From contig NHEI02000027.1 in assembly GCA_002171575.2 (NCBI GenBank), positions 2,058 through 9,523 of the forward strand: DNA of 7,466 nucleotides. The letters are read 5' to 3'. Position numbers and translations under genes: made by a program. Each line of letters starts with the position of its first letter. Position 1 is the first letter of the stretch. A model generated the notes under the pieces. It saw only the letters and a program-made list of their open reading frames with translations. It had not been told where the DNA came from and searched no databases. This document shows positions 1 to 6,573 of this stretch, piece after piece. Source of the DNA: Flavobacteriaceae bacterium TMED81. Lineage in GTDB: Bacteria > Bacteroidota > Bacteroidia > Flavobacteriales > Flavobacteriaceae.

Positions 1-251
1 CTTATTACAAGCGAGACACCTATGCATTTTCTGCCAATTTAGGGATTCGTAACGCACTTAGCTTATCACCTACAATGATGATCGTTGGAGGCGATACCGT
101 CTGGGCTTGTGCTGCAGCATTTCGTTTTGGGCCTTTGCAATTCCATATGGCAATAAATGATTTTGGTGGCATTGCGACTCCAGCCGATGTACAAGGAATC
201 GGTATCCAAATGGGAATGAGTTATGTTTTCCCCTTTGCGTTAAAAAAGTAG
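1..251 (+). CDS. C-terminal fragment of an outer-membrane beta-barrel protein
   Basis: An open frame (first full codon at 3, stop TAG 249-251) runs in from the left edge and gives about 82 residues. The fragment has alternating hydrophobic/polar stretches separated by short turns (NLGIRN, AAAFRFGPLQFHMAIND, GIGIQMGMSYVFPF), the pattern of amphipathic beta strands, and it ends close after a final aromatic-rich strand. The FGPLQ-strand, a loop containing proline, and a terminal G-x-G-x-x-Y-x-F strand recall the C-termini of Bacteroidota outer-membrane barrel proteins such as DUF5723-like or PorP/SprF-like families, but I cannot choose between them. The start and any signal peptide lie outside the window. 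The gene converges on the channel gene with only 13 bases between stop codons, and no terminator hairpin is visible between them. Confidence 0.65.
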   Translation, partial: YYKRDTYAFSANLGIRNALSLSPTMMIVGGDTVWACAAAFRFGPLQFHMAINDFGGIATPADVQGIGIQMGMSYVFPFALKK

Positions 252-264
252 GTAAACAGCAAAC

Positions 265-1509
265 CTATTCTCGAACTGTCGGAGAACCTACTTCAAAACT
301 CTCTATACCAAAATAGTGTAGTGCAGCCAACAAATGATCAAAAATATCCGCAGTCAGGTGCTCATATGCCACCCACTCTTTATCATTGCTAAAGGCATAA
401 ACTTCCAAAGGAGTTGCACCAAGTTGGTTAGCAGGAAGCTGGCGACACATCACCGTGAGTTGATCACTGATTTTGGGATGTGTTTTTAGATAATTTTCAA
501 CGTACTGTCGATAAACACCCAAATTCGTTAGATTTCGACCATTAATGGCAAGTGACTTATCACTTTTAGACGCTTGATTGTCTTGATCGATTTCAGAAAT
601 TCGTTCTGAGAGATAGGTTGAAATTCGTTCAATTTGATGCAATTTTTCCAATTCACCGCTTTCCAGAAAGCGAATACTCGGCGTACTGATTAGAATAGAG
701 CGTTTAACGCGTCGTCCAGCAGACTCTGCCATGCCACGCCAATTCTTAAAGGAATCGGAAATCAGATTATAGGTTGGAATTGTGGTAATAGTTTTGTCAA
801 AGTTCTGAATTTTAACGGTAGACAGATTGATCTCGATCACATCCCCGTCAGCGCCGTACTTTTCCATGGTTACCCAGTCGCCGATACGCACCAAATCATT
901 GGCTGCAATCTGAATACTGGCAACAAAGCCCAAAATGGTGTCTTTAAAAACCAACAGTAGCACAGCAGATAGCGCCCCCATTGCCGTTAGGAAATACCCG
1001 ACCTCTTTACCTGTGAGGATGGAAAAAATAACAATAATCCCGATTGCCCAAATGAGCAACATAAAGACTTGTATATAGCTACCGATGGGCTTGTCTTTAA
1101 ATGAATCTACTGTCAATAAAAAAGCCCGTAGCGTTTGCAGAATACTTCGAAAAATCCATATGGTTACGATAACTCCATATACGTTGAGTGAAGTCAGGAC
1201 AATCGATGTTGCGTATGGGCTATCAACAATCCAAAATGGCACAACAGATAATAGAAAAAAGTAGGGGAAAACTCTGGAGAAATAGAGTGGAAATTCGGAA
1301 GACAAAAGATAATCATCTAGATGTGTTTTTGTCCGCTTGGAAAGCTTTTTCAAAAAACTGTTGACCACTAACTTTGATGCGACTGCTAACAAAAAGGAGA
1401 TTCCAAGTAGTAGGGAAGAGATAATCAGAAAGTCAATCCACCAAACGAGTCCAGGGTCAATATTCTGCTCATTTAACAACTCAATAAAGAAATAACGATT
1501 ATATTCCAT
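265..1509 (-). CDS. ybdG: Mechanosensitive ion channel, YbdG/MscM-like (MscS superfamily)
   Basis: This 414-residue inner-membrane protein should open under membrane tension and release solutes during osmotic downshock. Hydrophobic segments lie near residues 22-47, 73-93, 101-120 and 143-163, followed by the pore-lining helix and start of the MscS beta domain at about 170-213 (TAMGALSAVLLLVFKD, then IQIAANDLVRIGDWV). The cytoplasmic part carries YADGxVIxI-like and TITTIPTYNLISDSFKNW motifs and a GRRVKRSI stretch. Together with a length near the 415 residues of E. coli YbdG, these point to the YbdG branch rather than small MscS. A variable insertion around residues 290-320 (charged, SEIDQDNQASKSDK) is also a YbdG-like trait. 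Start ATG at 1509; the upstream region is AT-rich without a clear Shine-Dalgarno. A strong intrinsic terminator lies 58 bases upstream, so it is probably transcribed on its own. YbdG proteins are known as minor-conductance channels; activity here is inferred. Confidence 0.9.
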   Translation of the reverse strand: MEYNRYFFIELLNEQNIDPGLVWWIDFLIISSLLLGISFLLAVASKLVVNSFLKKLSKRTKTHLDDYLLSSEFPLYFSRVFPYFFLLSVVPFWIVDSPYATSIVLTSLNVYGVIVTIWIFRSILQTLRAFLLTVDSFKDKPIGSYIQVFMLLIWAIGIIVIFSILTGKEVGYFLTAMGALSAVLLLVFKDTILGFVASIQIAANDLVRIGDWVTMEKYGADGDVIEINLSTVKIQNFDKTITTIPTYNLISDSFKNWRGMAESAGRRVKRSILISTPSIRFLESGELEKLHQIERISTYLSERISEIDQDNQASKSDKSLAINGRNLTNLGVYRQYVENYLKTHPKISDQLTVMCRQLPANQLGATPLEVYAFSNDKEWVAYEHLTADIFDHLLAALHYFGIESFEVGSPTVRE

Positions 1510-1567
1510 ACTCTAGTAAATTCATTACTTTTAATTCAATTATAAAGATAACCAAAGATTATAAAAA

Positions 1568-1601
1568 ACGCCTGCACAGAGGAGATATGTCGTGCAGGCG
1601 T
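1568..1601 (-). terminator. Intrinsic (rho-independent) terminator, leftward
   Basis: A perfect 10-bp inverted repeat (ACGCCTGCAC at 1568-1577 and GTGCAGGCGT at 1592-1601) encloses a 14-base loop. On the minus strand the hairpin is followed directly by six U residues (A-run 1563-1568 on the plus strand, its last base shared with the stem). The plus strand has no T-run after the stem, so it works leftward. It would stop transcripts coming from the mvaA/GHMP kinase operon before they enter the channel gene, which starts 58 bases further on. It lies about 360 bases past the kinase stop codon, an unusually long 3' stretch. Confidence 0.85.
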
Positions 1602-1672
1602 AAAAACAATAACTAACAAAAATTATTAAGACGTTATTTTTATTACATTAATCGTGCCAAAATTTTAAAATC

Positions 1673-1983
1673 ATGTTTCAACGAGCTTTAATCTTCTTTT
1701 TTTGCTAGTCATCAGCGTGTTTTCTGGAGTCAGGGCGTAAACGTTTACAATTGTTTCTGATCGAATTGAATATATCGACCTCGAAACTCATAAACTCATG
1801 TCGATAACAGAAAACATTGAAGATTTTAAATCGGTTAATCTTTCACGAATTGATATTTTTAACTATTACAACAAACATGATTTGAGTTTTAGCATGGAAG
1901 ATCTATATGATGAAAAAGGGGAACCCAGATGAACTGCGGTGAGTTTAATGATACCACTCGACTTTAAGTCGCGTGAGAAATAA
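1673..1983 (+). pseudogene. Broken small secreted-protein gene (frameshift plus in-frame stops)
   Basis: An ATG at 1673 opens MFQRALIFFF in one frame and then hits a stop at 1706. If the seven-T run at 1697-1703 is read as eight, translation moves into the next frame and gives LLVISVFSGVRA (1702-1737), completing a classic signal peptide. The next codon is TAA (1738-1740), exactly where Bacteroidota signal peptides usually have glutamine (CAA) after the A cleavage site. The frame then stays open to TGA at 1930-1932 with protein-like composition (TFTIVSDRIEYIDLETHKL, later MEDLYDEKGEPR). Past that TGA the same frame runs 16 more codons to TAA 1981-1983, overlapping the kinase 3' end by 20 bases, so the TGA could be a second nonsense mutation or the original stop. 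The restored product would be about 86-103 residues, periplasmic or exported. I do not recognise the family. An internal ATG at 1798 could give 44 residues but lacks a signal peptide. Sequencing error could explain one lesion but hardly all. Confidence 0.6.
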
Positions 1984-2878
1984 GTTCAGAATACGGGATA
2001 CATACTGTATATCCTTTTAAAGAAAAATACGCTTTACTTGTTTTGGGGCCACAAGCCAAAACAAAATCACCTCCCCAAGCCCCCAAACTCTTGACAACCC
2101 CTTCATAGTCGGAAAATGTAGTTTCCTGTACAGGCGGAATACCGATCAGTTTGGAAATGATGCTTTCATGAGCTAGGATCAGGGTCTGAAACTCACTCAC
2201 CTTTTGGGTTTTCACAAATCGCTTTGTCAAGGCATTTAGGGCATTGCGAACCTCATCCGACACACCCCGATAGTGGTTTTGAATTGAAGTACGACTGTTT
2301 TGTTTCTTGTTCATATACACAAAAAACAAATGCTCATGAAATGGAGGTGCAAAAGCAACATCTATCACAGTTGGCTTTTGATCAATAAGTTGATAGGTGA
2401 TCGGATTGTGTTTTTGGGCACAAGCGATGTCATAACCACTTCCTCCAAAAACCTTTTGTTGGATATAAAATGGATTCACATTGGCCCATTGCGCCACATT
2501 ATTTACCAATGTCGAGGAACTGCCCAATCCCCAGTCTTTGGAAAAATTGAGTTGGGTTTCAACCACAAATCCAGTAGGGTTTACCAAAAAATTAGGATTG
2601 TGTTCACGCGCTACCAGGAAAATTTGCTGTAATCGAGAAGTGGTTTCGTTCGTCTGTAAGGTTGACTGAAAATCATTGACATGAAAATGGTCTTCAAACC
2701 AAATGTTTCCGTCTACATCCTTGGCGATCCAATGTATACCCGGTTCTTTGTTATCAATGACCGTCATGCTTTGCCCCAGTTTGGTTGGTACAGCAAGCGC
2801 ACAGGCGCCGTCTATCACCGCGTATTCACTTGTAATCAGGAGTTTTCCAGAACTAAAAAAACTTAGATTTTTCGCCAT
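1964..2878 (-). CDS. GHMP kinase, GYDIA family (probable mevalonate-pathway kinase)
   Basis: This 304-residue cytosolic protein has the three GHMP-superfamily landmarks. An N-terminal GKLLITSEYAVIDG segment (residues 11-24) resembles mevalonate and phosphomevalonate kinases. The phosphate-binding loop is WGLGSSST (116-123), where GLGSS is the ATP-binding core. A glycine-rich C-terminal motif, GAWGGDFVLACG, lies near 267-278. The GGSGYDIA stretch (145-152) is the signature after which this Bacteroidota group is named. The protein likely uses ATP to phosphorylate mevalonate or a phosphorylated mevalonate. Its ATG lies inside the end of mvaA (16-base overlap), which supports translational coupling and a shared pathway. 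The exact substrate cannot be settled from sequence: mevalonate kinase, phosphomevalonate kinase, or a diphosphomevalonate decarboxylase-like role are all conceivable, with a kinase favoured by the family. The gene runs down to the broken gene on the opposite strand. Confidence 0.9.
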   Translation of the reverse strand: MAKNLSFFSSGKLLITSEYAVIDGACALAVPTKLGQSMTVIDNKEPGIHWIAKDVDGNIWFEDHFHVNDFQSTLQTNETTSRLQQIFLVAREHNPNFLVNPTGFVVETQLNFSKDWGLGSSSTLVNNVAQWANVNPFYIQQKVFGGSGYDIACAQKHNPITYQLIDQKPTVIDVAFAPPFHEHLFFVYMNKKQNSRTSIQNHYRGVSDEVRNALNALTKRFVKTQKVSEFQTLILAHESIISKLIGIPPVQETTFSDYEGVVKSLGAWGGDFVLACGPKTSKAYFSLKGYTVCIPYSELISHAT

Positions 2879-4188
2879 GCTATTAGTGCTTGTTCAACAG
2901 CATTAAAGCTGATAACATTGGTTTTAAAATGCTCAATCATTGCTTGTTTTTCAGCTTCGGTAGCACCCATTTGATTCAGAATATTGAGTAAATGCATTTT
3001 CATATGCCCCTTCTGAATACCAGTCGTGACCAGGGAGCGCAAGGCGGCAAAGTTTTGCGCCAATCCGCTGACTGCTATGATTTGCATAAGCCCTTCTGCA
3101 TTTGGGCTCTGCAACAACTCATGTGACCATTTCACCATCGGGTGGAGTTTGGTTAGGCCTCCGACTGTGCCAACGGCCAAAGGCACTTCGAGTTCAAACC
3201 AAAATGTCTCGTCTTTGATCCACGCTTTGGAAAGCCCTCTGTACTGCCCATCTTTAGCAGCATAGGCATGAATCCCTGCTTCAATAGCTCTAAAATCATT
3301 TCCAGTAGCAATCGCCAAGGCATCAATTCCATTCATGATGCCTTTGTTGTGCGTAACGGCTCTGTAAGGGTTTTGATGTGCGATCTGTACCGCTTGCACA
3401 AATTTTTGAGCCAGTAGATGTCCATCATCTCCCAAATCCAAAATGGGGCAACTCACCCAAGCTTTGACCCGACTTCCAGGAACATAGTTGGACAAAATGC
3501 TCATCACCACCTCGATTTGGTTTTCATGTTCTAAAAATGGCACATAGCTGGCAGCTTGGTCTTGTAGTGTTTTTGCAAGCTGTTCGAGACAGGAGTTGAT
3601 AAAATTGGCACCCATCGCATCTGCAGTTTCAAAACGCACATGCAATTGGTAATAGTTGGCCATATTTTTGGTACTATCGACCAATTCAATATCAACAATA
3701 CCACCCCTGCGCTTGCGCATGTTTTTGGTAATTCCCTCTGTTTCTTGCAGTAGTTTTGGTTTGATAGCGGTAAAAAATTTAGCGAGTTTTTGGTGATGTC
3801 CCGAAAACAGAAAGTGTACCTGACCTGTTTTCTCAGTACCGATAATTTCGGCGTGAAATCCGCCACGCGTTGACCAAAACTTGGCCGCATTGGCCGAGGC
3901 AGCAACCACCGAGCTTTCTTCTGTGACCATGGGCAGCACGTAGGGTATTTCGTTGATCACAAAGTTTGGCGCAACAGCCATCGGCAGGTAAAAGTTACTC
4001 ACAGCATTTTCGATAAACTCGTCATGTAATTGTTGTAGTTTTTCGTCCGTATGCCAATAGGTTTTCAAAACACTTTTGGCTTGCTGGGGATTGGCAAAGC
4101 AAGTTTGGGAAATCCATTCGATTTTCTCTTGTTTTGATTTTTTGGAAAAGCCCGAAACCAATCCGTTTTGCTCCCGATTGTTTGCCAT
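2863..4188 (-). CDS. mvaA: Hydroxymethylglutaryl-CoA reductase, class II (degradative-type)
   Basis: This enzyme reduces HMG-CoA to mevalonate with NAD(P)H, the committed step of the mevalonate route to isoprenoids (inferred biosynthetic role, given the partner kinase). From the chosen ATG (4188) it has 441 residues. Class II landmarks are visible in order: EESSVVAASANAAKFW with the catalytic glutamate at about 90/91, DAMGAN (190-195), HNKGIMNG with the catalytic lysine K282, ATGNDFRAIEAG with catalytic aspartate D298, GTVGGLTKLHP (340 on), and GHMKMH with catalytic histidine H395. An upstream in-frame ATG at 4239 would add 17 hydrophobic residues, but a promoter -7 box lies between the two starts, so the shorter form is preferred. 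The class II label is historical; in flavobacteria these enzymes serve mevalonate synthesis. It is the first gene of an operon with the overlapping GHMP kinase. Confidence 0.95.
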   Translation of the reverse strand: MANNREQNGLVSGFSKKSKQEKIEWISQTCFANPQQAKSVLKTYWHTDEKLQQLHDEFIENAVSNFYLPMAVAPNFVINEIPYVLPMVTEESSVVAASANAAKFWSTRGGFHAEIIGTEKTGQVHFLFSGHHQKLAKFFTAIKPKLLQETEGITKNMRKRRGGIVDIELVDSTKNMANYYQLHVRFETADAMGANFINSCLEQLAKTLQDQAASYVPFLEHENQIEVVMSILSNYVPGSRVKAWVSCPILDLGDDGHLLAQKFVQAVQIAHQNPYRAVTHNKGIMNGIDALAIATGNDFRAIEAGIHAYAAKDGQYRGLSKAWIKDETFWFELEVPLAVGTVGGLTKLHPMVKWSHELLQSPNAEGLMQIIAVSGLAQNFAALRSLVTTGIQKGHMKMHLLNILNQMGATEAEKQAMIEHFKTNVISFNAVEQALIAWRKI

Positions 4189-4192
4189 GGTG

Positions 4193-4200
4193 CAAAGATA
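4193..4200 (-). promoter_or_regulatory. Bacteroidota-type -7 promoter box of mvaA
   Basis: Read on the minus strand, TATCTTTG matches the Bacteroidota sigma-A -7 consensus TAnnTTTG exactly. It ends only four bases (CACC) before the mvaA ATG, which suggests that transcription starts at or next to the start codon, giving a leaderless or nearly leaderless mRNA. I could not find a convincing TTG-type -33 box at the usual spacing of about 19 bases. The box also argues against the alternative start at 4239, which would lie upstream of the promoter. Confidence 0.65.
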
Positions 4201-4273
4201 AGGGATATTGAATAGGAATCTGAATAATTGAAAAATCATATATTAGCAACACTCAATAAAAAAACCCAAAAAA

Positions 4274-5827
4274 ATGTCAAACCAATTTGGAGGATCTGCC
4301 CTTAATCAACGAACTATCGCTGGACATCCTGTCGGCTTATTTGTTTTATTTTTTACCGAGATGTGGGAACGATTTAGCTACTATGGCATGCGTGCCATAT
4401 TGGTACTTTTTCTTACCTCATCCATCCTCAACGAAGGTTGGGCTTGGGAGCGTGAAGATGCGTTGGAACTCTATGCTTGGTACACTGGCTTGGTCTATTT
4501 AACCCCCGTATTTGGTGGTCTAATCGCCGATAAGTATCTCGGATACCGAAACGCAACCGTATTGGGTGCCCTAATTATGACCCTAGGTCATGCTTCTATG
4601 GCATTGGAAACCTTTTCGTCCACGTTTTTCTTCATTGGATTGAGCTGTTTGGTGATTGGAAATGGATTTTTTAAACCCAATATTTCTTCGATTGTTGGGC
4701 AATTGTATAAAGACGGAGATATCCGTAAAGATGGTGGCTATACCATTTTTTATATGGGAATCAACGCAGGTGCTTTTTTAGGGATACTCTTATGCGGATA
4801 CATCGGAGAAAAAATCGGTTGGCATTTGGGCTTTGGTCTTGCTGGGGTTTTTATGTTTTTTGGGATGTTACAGTTTTGGTTTGCACAACAAATATTTGGC
4901 AACATTGGCTTGTCCCCCAAAAAACTAGAAACAGCCGACACTTCACAGGATGAAGTACAAGAGAACGTCCCGAAAAAAGTTCAAAATGACCGTGTGTTCG
5001 TGGTAATTATCTTTTCACTGTTTACCATCTTCTTTTGGTGGGCGTTTGAGCAGGCAGGCGGGTCGATGACCATTTTTGCCAATGACTATACCGAACGGAA
5101 TCTGGTCGGTACGGCATCTCAAACATTTAAACTTGCCAATTCCATTATCACCCTGGTTCCCATGGTGATTCTGACCTATGTCTTGTATGAGTTGTTTCGC
5201 AATATGTTGGGAAAATATCTTTTATCAAACTTCTTTTTGGGATTGAGTTTTGCAATCATTTGGGGGATTGTGATATGGATGCTCAAGCGAGAATTTGCAT
5301 CTGATGTTGCTGAGATTCCCGCCTCTTGGTTTTCCGTACTCAACTCTTTGTTTATTGTGATTTTTGCACCTGTTTTTTCCAAAATATGGGCATCATCCCT
5401 AAACCCCAGTGGACCAGTCAAATTTGCGATTGGCTTAATTTTACTCGGTTTGGGCTTTGCCTTTTTGTCGTATGGCGCAGCAGGAATTCCACTTGGTGCG
5501 AGCACAGCGAGTGTAAGCATCTCTTGGTTGATTATGGCGTACTTGTTTCACACCCTTGGAGAGCTTTGTATTTCCCCTGTTGGACTATCCTATGTTAGTA
5601 AGTTAGCACCAAAGCGATTGGTTGGCTTGATGTTTGGTTTCTGGTTTGTTTGTAGTGCGATTGCCAACTTTCTCGGTGGAATAACGGGGAGCTACATCGA
5701 TTCGATTTCAGAGTCCTACGGCTTATCTGTATTTTTTCTCATCTTTACAGCAATTCCCGTATTTGCGGGAGTGTTGATGCTCATTCTCAACAAAACCCTA
5801 ATTCGAAAAATGCATGGCATTACGTAG
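4274..5827 (+). CDS. POT/PTR2 family proton-coupled oligopeptide transporter
   Basis: This 517-residue inner-membrane protein of the major facilitator superfamily should import di- and tripeptides with protons. Near the N-terminus is the ExxER motif (E29, E32, R33 in TEMWERFSYYGMR), which couples proton and substrate binding. It is followed by GGLIADKYLGYR (81-92), GNGFFKPNISS with lysine 134, the PTR2 signature FYMGINAGAFLG (159-170), FEQAGGSM (258-265) and GELCISPVGLS (429-439). About 12-14 hydrophobic segments are visible, with a charged linker at roughly 212-240 between the two halves. The key proton-coupling residues are all present. The start follows an A-rich leader typical of Bacteroidota, with no strong Shine-Dalgarno. 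A weak -7-like box, TATATTAG (4239-4246), is the best promoter candidate. The gene diverges from mvaA and overlaps the following thioredoxin-fold gene by 14 bases, so the two are probably cotranscribed. Peptide specificity is a family inference. Confidence 0.93.
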   Translation: MSNQFGGSALNQRTIAGHPVGLFVLFFTEMWERFSYYGMRAILVLFLTSSILNEGWAWEREDALELYAWYTGLVYLTPVFGGLIADKYLGYRNATVLGALIMTLGHASMALETFSSTFFFIGLSCLVIGNGFFKPNISSIVGQLYKDGDIRKDGGYTIFYMGINAGAFLGILLCGYIGEKIGWHLGFGLAGVFMFFGMLQFWFAQQIFGNIGLSPKKLETADTSQDEVQENVPKKVQNDRVFVVIIFSLFTIFFWWAFEQAGGSMTIFANDYTERNLVGTASQTFKLANSIITLVPMVILTYVLYELFRNMLGKYLLSNFFLGLSFAIIWGIVIWMLKREFASDVAEIPASWFSVLNSLFIVIFAPVFSKIWASSLNPSGPVKFAIGLILLGLGFAFLSYGAAGIPLGASTASVSISWLIMAYLFHTLGELCISPVGLSYVSKLAPKRLVGLMFGFWFVCSAIANFLGGITGSYIDSISESYGLSVFFLIFTAIPVFAGVLMLILNKTLIRKMHGIT

Positions 5828-6350
5828 TGTAATTCTATTTTTTATCGGTTCCTCGATCGCTACAGCCCAAGTCAATTGGATGACGATGGACGAGGCACTT
5901 GCTGCCCAGAAGTCAAACCCGAAAAATATCATTGTTGACGTGTATACAACTTGGTGTGGACCTTGTAAACTCCTAGACAAAAATACCTTTGGAAATCCCG
6001 AAGTGAGTGCTTTTATCAACGAGAATTATTACCCTGTCAAATTCAATGCCGAAGGCAAAGAGCCGGTCAATTACAATGGTAATCAATTTGAAAACCCGCG
6101 ACACGATCCCAATCGTACTGGAAGAAATGCCCGACATCAATTTACGGCTTATCTCGGAATTACGGGATATCCTACAGTTGCTTTTTTTGATGAAAATGCA
6201 AATTACCTTGCGCCAATCGTCGGTTACCACAATGTGCAGCAAATGGAGTTCTACCTAAAGTTATTTGCCTCTGGCGACTACAAAAATTTACAGTCTCAAG
6301 AAGACTTTGCAGCCTACTACAAAAACTTCACAGCCCAATTTAAGGGTTGA
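5814..6350 (+). CDS. Secreted thioredoxin-family protein
   Basis: This 178-residue protein starts with a short signal peptide (MALRSVILFFIGSSIATA) cut before Q19, the usual Bacteroidota A|Q site, so it should act in the periplasm. The mature part has a thioredoxin fold: VDVYTTWCGPCK places the redox pair at C48 and C51, and TGYPTVAFF supplies the cis-proline (P120) that faces the active site. Between them is an insertion of about 25 residues rich in N, G and R (YNGNQFENPRHDPNRTGRN), as in Thioredoxin_7-like Bacteroidota proteins rather than classic thioredoxin A. The CGPC sequence suggests a disulfide reductase or a cytochrome/protein thiol-reducing role, but the partner is unknown. The start codon lies within the transporter gene (14-base overlap), implying coupling. 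The 3' end overlaps the comEC remnant on the opposite strand by 11 bases. Confidence 0.9.
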   Translation: MALRSVILFFIGSSIATAQVNWMTMDEALAAQKSNPKNIIVDVYTTWCGPCKLLDKNTFGNPEVSAFINENYYPVKFNAEGKEPVNYNGNQFENPRHDPNRTGRNARHQFTAYLGITGYPTVAFFDENANYLAPIVGYHNVQQMEFYLKLFASGDYKNLQSQEDFAAYYKNFTAQFKG

Positions 6351-6555
6351 TTATATACGCACCCTCTATTGATGTGTGATGGAGTTCAATGCCGTTGGTC
6401 TTGCAGCTCTGTTCCCATCGTTTATTATAATTTTTATAATTACTTACATCGGCGATGATTTCTTTTGGCTGCAAGTGTTGTATCAAATGGTCAAGATGGG
6501 GGTAAGTCAATACACCAATAACAAAGCAAACTGTGCAGTAGGCTAGAGGGGACAT
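6340..6555 (-). pseudogene. comEC: comEC remnant (internally deleted ComEC/Rec2 DNA-uptake channel)
   Basis: An open frame of 71 codons. Residues 19-71 (from YPHLDHLIQ through PKEIIADVSNYKNY, KRWEQSC and the final GAYIINP) match what I recall as the C-terminal tail of Bacteroidota ComEC: a metallo-hydrolase-like end with (I/V)IADGSNYKS, RW..(T/S)C and a GxY/FxI finish. Residues 1-18 (MSPLAYCTVCFVIGVLTY) are hydrophobic and resemble the first membrane segment at the ComEC N-terminus. Full ComEC proteins have roughly 650-700 residues, so about 600 codons are missing while the frame stays open, as an in-frame internal deletion would leave. The start sits 18 bases after the C40 peptidase gene, where an intact comEC would begin. 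The usual glycine of IADGSNYK is valine here, consistent with relaxed constraint. The membrane channel needed for DNA transport is gone, so no uptake function is expected. A genuine short membrane protein is the alternative. Confidence 0.65.
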
Positions 6556-6573
6556 GATGAAATACAGGAATTA

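Noticed and set aside
1568..1601. Inverted repeat considered as an operator or mobile-element end
   Set aside because: Its GC-rich stem followed by a U-run on one strand fits an intrinsic terminator; no transposase or target-site duplication is nearby.
1510..1963. Search of the 454-base gap for tRNA, riboswitch or minus-strand gene
   Set aside because: No cloverleaf, T-loop or long minus-strand frame was seen; only the terminator and the broken plus-strand gene have support.
3531..3905. 124-codon minus-strand ORF inside mvaA in another frame
   Set aside because: It is a same-strand shadow of HMG-CoA reductase, whose catalytic motifs fix the true frame.
4189..4239. N-terminal extension of HMG-CoA reductase from an ATG at 4239 (17 extra residues)
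   Set aside because: The extension is not part of the family domain, and an exact -7 promoter box lies between this codon and the ATG at 4188.
5176..5520. 114-codon minus-strand ORF opposite the peptide transporter
   Set aside because: Antisense shadow of a gene with all POT motifs; it is lysine- and proline-rich, with no recognisable domain.
5973..6242. 89-codon minus-strand ORF opposite the thioredoxin gene
   Set aside because: It lies entirely inside a well-supported gene, with no family motif or gene-start context; a shadow frame.
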